From positions 102,185 through 166,184 of the forward strand of contig LLCB01000115.1 in the NCBI GenBank assembly GCA_001414345.1: 64,000 bases of DNA, given 5' to 3'. Source of the DNA: Hymenoscyphus infarciens (lineage: Eukaryota; Ascomycota; Leotiomycetes; Helotiales; Helotiaceae). Both the position numbers and the translations under genes were made by a program. The notes beneath the pieces were generated by a model, which did no database searches, was not told the DNA's origin, and was given only the letters and a program-made list of their open reading frames with translations. Below, one piece after another: positions 46,576 through 61,306 of this stretch. Numbering within the stretch: the first letter of the stretch is position 1; every line of letters begins with the position of its first letter.

Positions 46576-49212
46576 TAGTTATATATATTTTATACTATTA
46601 TATAAAAAGGCTAAACTCTACTTTACTAGTAATAGTATTTATAATATCTCTTTTAAGCTTATTATTGCTTTTATTTCTTTTTTAAGCTAGAATTAAACTT
46701 AAATAATATTATTCTTAAATAGTTAGGATTCTAGAAATCTCCTAGATAGCTAGTAATACTAGGGTTTAGTATTTATATAGATAGCTAGTAAAAATTATAT
46801 ATTATATATTAAGAAAGTAGAAATACGCTAAGTGTTTTAGAGGCTTCTAATAACTCTCTTAGTATAGAGACTACTATATATAGGTTTAGTAATTAAGTCG
46901 ACTATTACTAAAAGTTATTATAAAGGCTTCTAAATCTAATCTTACTCTTCTTTCTCTCTCTCTAAATCGATATTATTATATTGAATTTCTAAGAGACCTT
47001 AGGTCTCTTTAAACCTATTCTACTATAAGATATTAAACCCTCTTCTAGAGCTACCTCTCTTACTAAAAGACATCTTTCTAAAAGCCGCTTAAATAGTATC
47101 TATATACTAAGATCTAGAAGATTCTAATAAAATAATAATAGTCGAAGAGACTAGCGAGACTTCTTAAATATAGACTAGATATAGTTAGTTATATAAGCTT
47201 TAGAAGTAGAAAATTAAGAAATAGAGGATTAGCTAGCTAAGCTAGAAAGGAGAGTAAGCGAACTTATAATTTAAAGTTAATAAAGTTAATATCTCGCTTC
47301 GCTTTCGAACTCTCTTCTAAACTCTCTCTAATCTAACTCTCTTTTAAACCTTTAATTAAACCCTCTTCTACTTCTAAGCCTGAATTTATACCTCTTTTAG
47401 TAAAGAGACGTAGCTGCTTCTAATACCTTCTAATATTCTACTCTTACCTAATATAGTACTAAAGCTACTTCGAATACTCTCTAACTTTAACGAAAAAGTA
47501 AGATAACTAAAAAGAGTAAACCTTTAGATAATAGTATTTTACTTATATACTAATAATAGAAGATATTAGTATAAGATAGACTCTATATAAATACTAACTA
47601 CTATAGTTTACCTCTAATATATAAAGCTCTTATTTAAGATATACTAACTAGACTAGCTAAGAACTACCTAGAGCCTAGATATAAGTTAGACTTAGTTTAG
47701 AATACTTTTAAAGATTAAGAAGATATAGTTACTCTTTTAGATATCTACTTTTTAACTAGTTATAAAATAGAGAATACTTAGAATACTTTTGTAGTCTTAT
47801 AAATAGAAGAAGAAGAAGATAAAGCTAAAGAAACTTTTACTGATTTTAAGAGTCGCTTTTCGAGTATAGCTATACTTAGAAGTATACTAGAATTAGAATA
47901 GTTCTTTTAAATATAAGATAAGATTATACTATAGCTCTAAAACTTAGCTACTTTAAGAAAGAGATAATAAGACTATAACTTTATTAAAATAGTAGCTAAT
48001 CTTTTAGCTTTAGATAAAAAGATATACTAAAACGCTAAGTTATATATTATTAGTACTTTAGTCTAAAATACCCTCTCTTTAAACTCTCTATAATCTAATA
48101 ACGAATCTACTACTTCTAAAGTAGAAATAGAATTAAAAGATAATAAATAAAGTTCTTAAGTACCTCGATTTAGAATTACTAAAGAGAACGAGGTAGCTTA
48201 TAGGTCTAAGTAATATAGTTTTATATAGCTAGACATCTGAACTTAGATACTACTATATTAGTAACTATCCTTTTTATTATTCTAAACTTTAGATAATAAT
48301 TTTAACTTCGATAATATTTAGTAATAACTCTTTTGTTTTAACTAGCTAAAACTCTCTCTTAACTCTAGTATAGAGTCTTATATTCTTTATCTTCTTTTTA
48401 CTTCTAGCTAAGCTAGAAGTTCTTTTTTTATTTAAATTCGAATTAGATACGAATTAGTACGCTTTTGACGTAAGCTCTTAACTAAGTTATTACTATCTCT
48501 TAACTAAACAACTTCTAACTCTACTTTAAATTTATCTTCGACTTTTCTAATTTTACTTTAAACTTTCTCTAATCTACTAGCTAGATTAGACTATACTCTT
48601 TTAGTAAACGCTTACTTTTAATATTAAAGGATTAGAAACGAAGTCTCTTTTATAAATATTTATAAACTAGGTTAGTTATAATTTAGACCTAAAACTAATA
48701 TCTTAATATCTCGCTTACGATTTTAATAAATAAAGCATCTTTGAACTCGAGTTAGCTACGATTTAGACCTTGACTTTCTTACTTATAATAAAATTAATAA
48801 TATAATAAATACTTTAACCTTAATAATAATATTATAATATCTTGATTTAGCTCTTAATAATAAGATAGATAGACTTAAGAACGAGTCTTTTTTTAAGAGA
48901 AGAGGATATAATAGTATACTATCTTAGATAGCTAGAAGTATCTACTATATATAAGGTTTTAGTAGTTATTATCTTATATTATCTATTTTAGAAAGATTAT
49001 ATAAGTTTAAGCTTTTATATTAGCTAAGGTTATTTAGTTTTAGACCTTTTTATATAGTCTAAACCTCTTATATATAGCAGCCTACTCCTAGAGTAGAAGA
49101 GAGATAGTTTTTCCTTTTCTTCTATATTAGAGCCTAGTATTTATATATATTATTCTATTAAACGTACTCCTATATATCTCTTCTATAGTTATATATATTT
49201 CGTACTATTATA

Positions 49213-49213
49213 A

Positions 49214-49246
<33 letters not shown>

Positions 49247-52200
49247 AATTATTATTTTCTTAATATAAAGAGATAAAATAAAATAAAATAAAATAAAAGA
49301 GATTAAAATACTTAATTTAAATACTTTATTTTAAGTAGAATAATTATAGTAGAAGTAATATAACCTTTTTTAAAAATCAGCTAAAAATCCTAGTAGTCTA
49401 TAAAAGCTATAGTAATTATTAGAACTAGAATAAAGTACTTAGAGTTAAATAGTTAGATTTAGATATTTATATTTAGATATTTAAATACTTAGATTTAAAT
49501 TAGACTTTAGTACTATTAATACGATTAAGTCTAAGCTATTTATATAAACTCTACTAAGAATCAACGTTTTCTCTAGTTTAGAATAACCTATAACTTTATA
49601 AGAAATAAATAAAATGTTTTATTCCTCTTATATATATAAATCTAACTAGTATCTTAACCTCTCTATATAAGTATATCGTATTATAAGCTTACTCTTTTAT
49701 AATAATTCTCGCGATCTTATAAAGAACTCGATTTTAGAACTAGAGTTTAGCCTTTTTTTAGTATTAAATACTACTTTTATAAAATAAAAATAAAAACTTT
49801 AAAGAGATGTTTTTCTTCTATAAACTATAATCTCTATCTAGCTATAGTATTCTGAATATACTAAAAAGTTAGATTAACTAAATCGTAAATAGTAAATCGT
49901 AAATCGTAAAGCTTAGAGCTTATTTAACTTACTATAAGATAATATTAAATTATCTAATAAATATATCGCGACCTTTTAAAAGTAGCTTAGTATATATTTA
50001 TTTAATTATCTAATTATCTAATAATAAATTCTATAATCGTTTAACTCTTTATTATAATTATTAGTAAGATTAATAATAGCCTCTAGTACTAGTATTAATA
50101 GTAGAAGAGTAAAAGATATACTAGGATATATTCTAATTATCGTAGTTTTAATAATAATAGAATATTTACCTTTTTTTTTTAGTAGATTAAGATAATCTTT
50201 TATATAAATATTAGATTATTTAGTAAAATAATCTAGCTTGAAAAATATACGAGCTAAATAATTTAGTATATATTAAAGTGTTAAATATATTAAATTACCT
50301 AATATTATTATAATGTCTTTTTAGTAGTATATATACTAAATTATCTAAAAAAATATACTAGCTAAATAGACTCTTAATTATAAATTAGTAGTTTTCTAAA
50401 GAGACTTTCTTTCTATACTTATTTTATAACTTCCTTTATATCTTCTAATCTTATCTCTAGTTCCTAGCCTTCTCTCTAGTTTCTAGGCTTCTAGGCTTCT
50501 AGGCTTCTTTCTTCTTTACTTCTATATTATACTTTCTAAAGTCTTTACTCTTAACGCTTTTATTCTTAGAAAGTACTTATAATTATAAAAGTAGAAGAGT
50601 TATACTCTCTTCTCTCTCTTTAAATAAAATATAAGTCGATAGCTACTATATAATATTATATTATACTATATTATACTAAAAGTCTCTATACTCTCTATTT
50701 TATATTTTATATTTTATTTAAGAGAGAGAGTAGAGTATAAGAGAGAGAGAGAGAGTAGAGCACTTCTACCTTCTATAAATACTTCTCTTAGAAGATAATA
50801 GAAAGATTCTATAATACGTTTAAAAAGGCTTAGGTAGTAACTATAAAAATCTAATCCTCTAGTCTCTTTTTTCTCTTTCTATCTTTCTTTCTCCGCGCGC
50901 TCTTATTCTCTTTCTATCTTTATAAAAGAATAGACGAAATATAAGAAGTAAAGAAGATAGAAAGAGAGAAGAGAGAAGAGAGAGAGAAGAGAGAGCTAAA
51001 GATAAAGAGAGTTATTAGAAACTAGGTTTTATCTAGTAATTTATAAGTGGAAATTTATAAAGTATAGCTTTATTATCTATTCTCTATTCTATAGATATAT
51101 AGATACCTTAGAGTAGCTTTTCTACTTTTAAGGTTCTAGTACTTAGTTATTAGTATAATACTTGTTATTTAGTTAGTTTTTTTAGTTTTTTTGTTAGTTT
51201 TTTTTTAGTCTTAGCCTCTGGTTTTATACTTACTTATTCTATCTTATTTAGGTGTTTAATATAGAGCGAGCGTTAGAAGTTAGAAAGTAGAAGTTAGAAG
51301 TTAGAAGTTAGATATATTAGGAGTTAGATAAGTTTAGTTTTATAATAGAGATCTAGGTGAAGTAGATTAGAGATATAGAAGATATTAGTCTTGAAATAGT
51401 AAGGTTCTTTAGAAGTAGAAGTAGATCTAGGTAGGAGTTTAGTAGCGAGGTAAATTAAGAGTTTTTTATTCTTTATTTCTTTTTATCTTCTTTTAGTAGT
51501 TTTCTTTTTTATAGTTTTCTTCTTTAGACTAGAGATATTAATTTCTCTTTAGTTTTCTTAGGTTAGAGACCTTAAATTAATAATTTAGTGTCTATATATA
51601 AAATAGACAAGATTATAGATAGATAGTATAGCTTTTGATTTTTTAGTTTAGATATAATTTTATTAGATTTAAGATTAAGTAGAAGAAGAAGTAATTCCTA
51701 GTATTATTAATAAAAGCTAAACTTAAATCTATAATAGCTAATAGACAGAAGTAGATTAAAGCTAATATAAAATCAAAGACTAAATCGAAGGCTAAGAAAG
51801 CTATAAATATACTAAGTAAAGAGAAAAGAGCTAAAGTTAACTTAGATACTAACTTATTAATACTTTTTAAAATAGCTTTAGATATTATACTAAGTAAGAA
51901 AGATAAAGAGCTAAGATATATAATAAGAAGCTAAAGAGAGATATATAAAGATTTTAGAAGTAGTTAATAAAAGATTAATACTCTATCTAAGACTAACTAA
52001 AAGAAGGAGTTACTAACTAAGATAACTAGATTACTAAAAGCTAGTCTAATAAAGAAGCGTAAGCTATTATTAGATAGTAGTAATTTTAAGACCTAGGTTA
52101 AAGCTAATACTAGCTATTAGAATAAGGCTATTAATAATCTATAAACACGAGTTAATACTCTAGAAAATACTCTTATAGCTTAAATAATAAAGATATACCT

Positions 52201-55200
52201 AGTATATATATATATAGAATAAAATTAGTATTTCTTATAAAGTCTTTCTAGAAATTACTAATTAAGCTAAAAAAGATAGAGAACGCTAATAAAGTACTAA
52301 GTAAAGTAATAATAAAGATAGAGAAAGACAGCTAAATAAAAGAGAAGACTAATATAAATAAAGAGAATTTTTATAAGCTTAAGAGCCTACTATTAAGACT
52401 ATAAGCTATAGAATAGACTATAGAAATTAATAATAAATCTTTAGTAGATTAAGAGAATTTTTTTAAGAAGTTAGTCTTAGAAAGTAATAGAGAACTAATA
52501 GAGGAGGTTATAAAGTACTTAGCTAGGTTAATAATATAACGCTTAGATTAAGAGTTATAAGTAAAGAGAGTTTATAGCTCTTTAATAATATTAGAAACCG
52601 CGGCTATTAGCTGATTACTCTATAAACTACTATAGAAAAGAGGCTATTATTAATCTATTTTATTTCCTTATTATTCTTATTTTCTTATTTCTTTATTATA
52701 GTCTTTTAATACTAGAAACTATAGCTATTAGTCGATTACTCTATAAACTACTATAGATAGAGCTAGATAAAAGCTATTTATTATATATCTTTAGATTAAA
52801 GAACTTTAGATAAGAGATATCTATAATAGATAGAGCTATTATATAACTAACTAGAGACTCGGACCTCTAGTCGAGTAAATAGTTAGAAGCCTCTAGACTA
52901 GTTAGCTAGCTATCTAAGATTATTATACTACTATATAGAGTATCTGACGTGTCTCTTATTAATATAAATAGTTAGAATATATACTACTAAAAAAAGATTT
53001 AGATCTCTAGAGATATAACTTTTTAAAACTTTATATATATATATTTTCTTACTACTTCGTACTATTAAGACATCTATCTATACTATATACTAAGTATATA
53101 AGAATATATACCTTAATATATACTACTAGCTAAACGTTTACTTAATATATTAAGAAATAATTAATAATATATTCTAACTTATATAAGATTACTATTTAAG
53201 ATATCTTATTAAATCTCTATATATATATTTAATTAATTTATACGAGCTAAATAAGCTCTAAGTTAAGGTCTATATAGTAATTAAAGAGTAAAGCTAATTA
53301 TATAATTAAAATATTCTTAAATCTTTTTTTTAGGTTTTTTTAAGATTTCTAGCTAGCTTTTTATAAACTTAGTCTTATTAACTATAACTAAATACTTTAA
53401 TACTCTAAAATATATACTAATTCTATTATAAATATAATAGTTTACTAATATATCTTTAATTATATCTTAAAATTAATATCTTCTAACTATTAGTTATTAA
53501 GTTACTAAATCTTATACTAAGATAATTAGATTTAGTAAGTAGTTAGAGTTAGTAAAACTAACGTAGATATATATTAGCTAGACTTCTTTGAAATAAATAT
53601 TATTTATTTAAAAAATCTAAATTATATAATTAGCTAAGATCTTAACTTACTATTTATATTTCTTTTAAAAGAAAACTTATAAAAGCTTATTATATACTAT
53701 ACTTCGAAGCTAACTAGTCGATATCTTAAGACTTTATTTAGCTTATATATCTAAAGTTAATTATTTATTATTACTTTATAAAAAAGTAATTACTATATTT
53801 AGTATCTTTATCTAAAGTAGCTAGTTTTATAAGTAATTTATATATACGTGTTTTATATCTTTTATATATTACTAAAATAAGTAATAAGTCTACTCTAGTC
53901 TCTTTTCTAGTTACTTCTATAAATCTCTACTTATAAAATAAAGTTATGTCTATCTACTACTACTACTATTATTATTATAATAAAGTCTTTTTTTTTCTTC
54001 CTAATATTAGCTTAGAAAGTAGAAATATAAGCTCTCTTTTATTAAAATAGTAATTAGTATATATTATATATATTATATATAGAATTACTAGAGAATTATT
54101 ATATAGAGACTTAAGTAGATATAAGAGCTTATAAAAGATTATCTAAATCGTCTATTTAATAGCTTTTTAAAACGCTATTAATATACTTAAAAACATAGTA
54201 GTTTTATTAAAATTATATAAGAATCTAAATAAAACTAGTTATATCGACTATTTTAGTACTAAATCTAGACTAATTATATTATATTCTTAGCTAGACTTAT
54301 TTCTAAGTTAGTTTCTTAAATAAGACTTTTTATAATAGTCTCTATTTAAAGAGCTATTTTCTAGACTTTTTTTATTTTTATATTTTTTAAAGAACTTAAA
54401 CTATATAAAACTAGATCTAAATTAAGAAAATCTTCTATAAAACTTCTTCTTCTTTTTAATATTATATACTTAATAAAAGAAAGAGATAAGTTTTCTTTTT
54501 ATACTACTTAATAGCTATTTTCTTATTTCTATACTAATTTATAATAGAACTTATTAAATTATCTATTAGTCTTATTTATTTAAAATTATAAAGTAAACTT
54601 CTAGTATAATAGATCGCTTATTTATTACTCTTCTACTAGTAGTATTAAAGTATACTTATATAAAACTTAATTAAGAATAATCGTAGTAGTAGATTAATAC
54701 TTAGACTTAGACTTAGAAGTAGAAGTTTAAGTAATAGAAGATCTTAGAGAATTATTAGCTCTTTTATATATTCTTACTTTATTTCTATCTAAGAAATCTT
54801 AAGAAATTAGTTTATTTGAAGTAGATAATAACTTATATCTTTTACTTCTAAAGTTCTAACTTTTTTTAAATCTAAATCTTTTTATTCTTATTTTCTACTT
54901 TCTTAGATTAGATTATAACTCTATAGTAGTAGTTTAAAATAAGCTAGTTCTTCTAGCTAGTTATAGATATATTTATTCTAAGTTTTTATAAATATCTCTA
55001 AAATAATCTATTTAAACTATCTACTTATTATCTATTAATATACTATTACTTTTATTAATAAATTAGATTTCTTTAGCTCTTAAAACTCTTCTTTAATAAA
55101 AAAGAACTATATAAACCAAGTTCTTAAATTATATATAACCTCTTTATATTAAGTATACTTTTATAGTAAAAAGCGAAAGTTTAAGTAGATTATTAATTAG

Positions 55201-55517
55201 AAGAAGTGATTTAAAAGTAACTTCGTAGATAAATTAAAAGATATTTTTATAGAAAAGTATATATCTATAATAGAAGACGTAAATACTAATAAGTATAGAA
55301 TTCTTAATTACTATATATAAAACTTTTAAGTATTCTAGAAATTAAGTTATAAAGAGATGTTTTTTATATTAAAGTCGTATTTATTAGAAATTTTAACTTA
55401 GTAAATAGTATTATTATTACTTCTTTTATAGTTTATTATCTATTTTAGTATCTAAATCTTAAACTAAATAAGTATAAAAATACCTTAGCTATAAATCTTA
55501 CTAAGTATTCTAAGTAG
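49213..55517. other. 6.3-kb RIP-degraded block, unidentified
   Basis: It starts with a CT microsatellite (49214-49252) and AAAAT repeats (49275-49299). Purine-rich GA tracts lie at 50720-50760 and 50940-51000. A 44-bp direct repeat occurs at 52592-52635 and 52713-52756. From 51.65 to 52.55 kb the plus strand is Lys/Glu-rich in one frame, and from 53.6 to 55.4 kb the minus strand has longer runs between stops; these may be transposon coding remnants. No motif is good enough to name a class. Confidence 0.5.
52592..52756. repeat. 44-bp direct repeat pair, 121 bp apart
   Basis: The segments beginning TAGAAAC at 52592 and 52713 share GATTACTCTATAAACTAC. Their differences are mainly transitions. 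Confidence 0.75.
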
Positions 55518-55708
55518 TATAACAGCTCTCTATAACTATACAAAGAGAGTACTTATAGAATAGTACCTAATATTAAGGAAAACTAAACTAAAGAGAAAAG
55601 CGAAGAGTATAAGTACTCTAGCTTTATTTATATATATTAAGCAAAGCCTTAATAAAGCCTTAAGATAACCTAGTTATATAAGTAACGTATATAACTAGGA
55701 CTATTATA
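55518..55708 (-). repeat. 3' LTR (element orientation) of the Gypsy element
   Basis: 191 bp, from TATAACAG to CTATTATA, direct repeat of 61111-61301. Confidence 0.88.
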
Positions 55709-58700
55709 CTACTCTCTCTTTAAACGAGCCTTTTATAACTAAGCGGTTTTATTCTTCTTTAATATAGAAGTATTAATCTCTAGCTTATTATAATCCTCTC
55801 TCCTAGCCTTATATACTACTTTCTATAATAGAAGAGCTTCTAAGAGACTAGCTATCTTTAGCTTCTCTAAATAAAACTTCTCTACTAGTTATAACATATA
55901 TATTAGTTATTAAGCTAGGTACTAATTAAGGTCTTTATTATAGCCTTTCTACTTAATTTAGTAATAGAGAGACTACTATCTCTTTTTACTAACTAGTATT
56001 TCTTTAACCTCCTATTCCTCTTCTTTATTTATAATAATTAGTAGAGGTAGTATAACTACTTATCCTAGTAAGAGATCGTCTATAGCCTTATATAACTTCT
56101 TAGAAGCGAAGATAGAGTAGACTTTAATAGAAGCTAGTAGTTATAATTAGAAAGTAAAACCTACTTCCTTAAGAATCTTAAAAGAGCTAGCTATCTAGTA
56201 GTCTAGCTTTTAGCTTAGTTATTAAGTTACCTAGTCCTTTATTATAATAAAAACTATATCTCCTACTCTAAAATCAACGTCTTATCTATATTTATTTATA
56301 TCTTATTCCTTCTTCTATTAAGCTTTTAATATATTTACTTAGCTAACGTTTAAGACCTCCTAGATTATCTTTATAACTACTATAGCCTTTTCTTATAATA
56401 GCTATTCTTTTATATTAGCTAGTTCTAGTATTTACTAGTTAAATAAGGTTCTTAGTATATATCTCTTTTATAGCTTAAAAGGTAATATTCTAATAGTATT
56501 ATAAAGTAGTATTAACTATATATAGTCTATTATTAAAAGGATCTTAGACTAATTAGTATAATAATAATTAATATATAGCTATAAGTACTAATTAAGGTAT
56601 TAATTTATAATCTTAGTCTAGTTATTAGTTTAAGTATAGTTTATAATAGAGAGTTAAAGCTAAATATCTAGGATTTAAGTAAACTCCTTCTAAAATATAG
56701 TCTTAAAGTAAGAGCCTCTATCTAATATTATACTTTCTAGAATCCTATAATATTATAGAACGTATTTAATATATAACCTTATTATCTATTTAAAAGTATT
56801 ATTCTTATAATAGAGTATTAAAATAGACTACTTAGATAAGTAGTCTATTACTATAAATATATTATTATAACTATACTTATTAACTAGAAAGGACTTAAAA
56901 TCTATAGCTATATATTACTATATATATAATAGTACTAGAAGTAGATATAGATAGCTAGGTATTTTATCTTAAGAAATATTTACTCTTCTATATTTAAAGT
57001 AGTTTTATATATATCTTATAATATTAGCTTTTATATTTTACTAGATATATCTTAAATATAGAATCTAGTAGATCTTATCTCTCTCTAGATAAGCTAAAAG
57101 TATTTAATTATAAGCCTTATAAATATATCTATATCTAGTACTACTAAGTAGTCTTAGTAAAGTAAAAAGCCTTCTTCTAAGGTATATAAAGAATTAGTAT
57201 TAGTTTTAGCTTATATTTATATAGCTTAAAGTATTATAGTATTCTTATTTACTTAGTAGATTTATTCTAAAAGTATAAATAATTCTTAGAAGTAGTCTTT
57301 ATTAACTAGAGCTAGTATAATTAAGCTTATTTTAACCTCTAGGTCTTTAAACACTTCTATATTAACTTATTCCTTTATTAAGAGTATATAGGTCTAGTAC
57401 TACTCTTTAAGTTCCTTCTATAAGTATATCTTATTTACTTTATAAGTTAAAGTATTTATCTTCTTATTCTTATATCTTAAATAGAATATAATAATAAAAT
57501 AGTACTTAGCTAAGGCTTTAGCCTATCTTACTTAATAGGTAGTAAGTTACTTAGTAGTTATAAAGTACTTAAGCGCCTTATAATTAGTATAAATATAGAT
57601 CTTTAAATAAGTACTTTATAGTTTTAGTCTCTATTTTATAAGTAAATATATAATAGTAAGTAGCTCTTTATTATATATTTTATAGTTATACTTAGTTAGA
57701 GATATAGTCTTACTAAAGTAGGCTATAGAGTACTATTCTCTATTAGCTTATTATTATTATAATACTTTAGTAATAATTCTATTTAAAGCTTCTATCTTAA
57801 TTATAATAGAAAGATTAGAAGAGTAGTAGTAAAGGATTAGTATAAAAGTAAGTACTACTTTTAGGTCTTTAAACACTTCTTAATACTCTTTATTAAAATT
57901 AAAAAGTATATTATTTTATATTAGGTATACTAAGAGCTTTATAATTATACTATAGTTTTAGATAAACTTTTAATAGAAGTTATAAAAACTAAGGAAGCTC
58001 TAAACGCTTTTTACTATCTTTAGAGCTTACTATTTCTATACTACTAAGACCTTTTTAAGGTCTACTTTAATACTATTAATACTAATAATAAACCTAAGAT
58101 ATTTTATCTTTTTAATATTAAACTTATACTTCTTAATATTAATCTATAACCGAGTATCTTTAAGACGTTAAAAGACTTTTTATATATACTTTTTATATTT
58201 AAGAACATTTAATAAGTAAATAAGGATATTATCTAAATAAGTAGAGTAGAAGTTATCTAAATAGTTAAATAAGACGTTATTTATATAATACTAGTAGGTA
58301 GATAGGCTATTTATTAGACTAAATAGTAAGACCTTATACTTATATGTTTTATAATAAGTATAAAAGGTAGTTAATTTCTTAGTATCTAGATCTATTTATA
58401 TATAATAGAAGGCTTACTAGATATCTAGCTTAGTAAAAATATAAGCTTAACTAATATATATAAGTGTTTTATTAATTAGAGGTAATAGATAGTAGTCTTT
58501 TTAAGTAAGATTATTAAGTTTTTAGAAGTTAATATAGAAATATAGCCTTCTATTTACTTTCTTTATAAATAGAATAAGAGTAGTAAAAAAAGACTAGCTA
58601 TATTTAATAAACCCTTTATAGAGATTCTCTAAGATATATTCCTTTATAACTAATAACTCTTCTATAAATATCTTATATAGAGAGGAATATCTAAGAGTGT

Positions 58701-61110
58701 TTAGACCTTTAAGATTAATCTTATAGTTATAGTATTAGTAAGATAAGAAAGTATCTAAGACTACTTTAGAAAATACCTTTTTAAAGTCCTAGTACTTATT
58801 AAGAAAAGTAATATTAGAGGCTATATCTAGCTCTTAATTAGCTATAATAGTATTAATTTTATATATACTTATAGTAAATATCTTACTATCTTTTTAAAGT
58901 AAGTAATAATATATTCTTATAACTAAAATAGCTAAAATATTAATAATAGAGTCTAACTTCTTTAAGATAAAGAGTTTCTAATAGTATACTAGAGTAAGTA
59001 CTTTCTTTATAATACTTTTAAGTTCTCTCTTTATAACCTAGTATTATACTTATATTAAGGACTTATAGCCTTCTCTATTATATATAGTTAAAGTATAACT
59101 AGTTAAGGTTATAGTATTAATTTTAAAGTAATCTATAGGTTCTAAGAGTCTTCTATCTTATTAGTACTATTTATCTATTTCTATAGCTTAGTTATAAGTA
59201 TTAGCTTTATCCTAGTAAGAGAGTATAAAGTCTTTTAGTTATATAGCGTCTTAAGAAAGAAGAGTTAGCTATTAAGTAGAGAAGTAAGGCTTAAGGTTAT
59301 TAAACTAGAGTAGTTTCTAATAAGTTATATTAATATTAATATAAAAGTACTTAAAGAACCTTTAACTAAGAATAATATTATATAAACCTAAGTCTAAGAG
59401 AATAAATAAGATATTAAAGAATTTATAACTATCTAAGATATAATTTAAAAGGAGATAGTATATAGCTTTTCTTTTAATTTCTTTATTATATCTATAAATC
59501 TTAATAAAAGTAAGAAGTCTTTTAGTCTTTAAACTATAGAACTTTATAAGGTTATAACTAAGTTATATATTTATAAAAGAAAAGGTATTTACTCTAAGGT
59601 TACTAAGAGTAGTAGTTTATATACTAAATCTATTAATAGTTATTATACTAGGTAAAGTAAACGCTTTTCTACTAATTAATAACTATAGATTAATCTTAGA
59701 GAGATTAATCCTATATTTACTTAAAAAGAAGTCTTCTCTTAGACTTCTTCGTTTTCTAACTCTAAGCTAGTATCTTCTCTTTTAAGCTTTTTAAGATTAA
59801 CTCTATATATCTTTAGCTTTAGATAATTCTTTATATAATAACTAGGCTTACTATAGTTAAAGTAATTATTTAATAGTTCTAAGGTTAAGTAGTTATTTAT
59901 AGTAGAGGCGTTAAAGCGTCTAAGAGAGATAAAAGAGGTTATAAAGGAAGAAGAGCTAGTAGACGTAGAAGTAAGTATATACTAGTTTAAAGTAAAAGGA
60001 AAGTTTATTACTTATACTCTTTAAGAAGTAAGATTTTAAAGGTTACTATTAATACTACTTATAAGATTATAAAAAGAGTTTATATCTCTCTTAGCTTAAA
60101 ACTTAGTAATAATAAGAGATTAATATAATATAAGAGTTAACTTATTCTATAAGTCTTCTATCTAGTCTTATTAAAGAACTTTAGCTTTATTTATAATTTA
60201 TTAAAACTCGATATAAAAGTTATAGAAAGTTTCTCTCTTTAATATAATAAGGTCTTAATATTAGATATAAGCTTCTTAGTATATATAAGAGCTAATAGTA
60301 ATATTTTAGAGATAAGTTAATATCTCTTTATAACTATTAAACTAATTAATAGTATTAAACTTATCTCTTAGGTAAATATAGTTTTAAGCTCTTCTAGAAG
60401 TATAGTAGTAGATTAAATTTATCCTTACTTCTTTAGACTTAAAGTAGTTAGTATTAATAGATAACTTTATTATAATTTTAGTTTCTTAGGTTATATAAGT
60501 GAATTCGTCTTCTATAGTAAATTAGTAAGAATTAGCTATTCTACTTATCTTCTTTAATAATAGAACTATAGAAGAGGAACGAGTTATATTAAGAGTTTAT
60601 AGCTAAGTAGAGGTATATTAATAAGAAGTATTAACTATATTTAAAGTATTTACTTTAAGTTTATAAACTTTACTTATTAATAAGGTTATTACTTTAAGGA
60701 TTTATTATAAGGTAGAGTTAAGTAGAGGTAATTTAGAGATCTTATACTATAAGAAACTAGTAGTTACCTTAGTAAGAGGAGGTAGTAGTAGTATAGTAAT
60801 AGCTAGTATATAGGTTTTAGTAGATCGAGTTCTTAAGCTAGATTAAGATATAACGTTAATAGAAGAGAGAAGAGGGATTAGCTCTACTAACTCTAAAGTA
60901 AGATAGAATAGTTCTTAGGTTAATAGGTTACCTTTAAAGAACTTAACATAGCTAATAGAAGAACGCTAGACCTTACTACTTAATATAAATAGATTAGGCT
61001 TTATAGAAGAGAATAGTAAATTTAGAGGATTTAATATAAGTAAATATATATATTATTATTAAGATATTAGTAAAAGCCTTTCTAAGTAAAGAGAGAGAGT
61101 TTAGTTTTAG

Positions 61111-61301
61111 TATAATAGCTCTCTATAACTATATAAAGAGAGTACTTATAGAATAGTACCTAATATTAAGGAAAACTAAACTAAAGAGAAAAGCGAAGAG
61201 TATAAGTACTCTAGCTTTATTTATATATATTAAGCGAAGCCTTAGCAAAGCCTCGAGATAACCTAGTTACGTAAGTAACGTATATAACTAGAACTGTTAT
61301 A
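61111..61301 (-). repeat. 5' LTR (element orientation) of the Gypsy element
   Basis: 191 bp, from TATAATAG to CTGTTATA. Followed by the target duplication AGTAG. Confidence 0.88.
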
Positions 61302-61306
61302 AGTAG

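Larger units (their letters stand above)
45606..49212 (+). mobile_element. LTR retrotransposon copy 4, its 5' LTR split by a TIR element
   Basis: The 5' LTR spans 45606-46602 and contains the 685-bp insertion 45891-46575; without it the LTR is 312 bp. The 3' LTR is 48907-49212 (306 bp), preceded by AAGAGAAGAGGA (48895-48906). The interior is 2304 bp, collinear with copy 2 and including the gag-like remnant near 47.7-48.0 kb. No matching 5-bp flanks were found: the left side is a TA run and the right side a CT run. Strongly RIPed and without open frames. Confidence 0.82.
55518..61301 (-). mobile_element. Full-length Ty3/Gypsy LTR retrotransposon, RIP-inactivated
   Basis: 5784 bp with two 191-bp LTRs (55518-55708 and 61111-61301) and a perfect 5-bp target duplication AGTAG (55513-55517 and 61302-61306). 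On the minus strand, 58239 down to 58216 reads YLDNILIY, the RIPed form of the YLDDILIY motif of Gypsy reverse transcriptases (GAC to AAT). The purine-rich AAAGAGAGAGTAG beside the left LTR on the minus strand fits a polypurine tract, so gag lies on the right and integrase on the left. The part from about 60310 to 61301 is collinear with the fragment at the window start. Numerous stops; inactive. Confidence 0.87.

Noticed and set aside
52592..52635. Possible tRNA-like segment with GATTACTC core
   Set aside because: No cloverleaf could be folded; it is a duplicated fragment within RIPed DNA.
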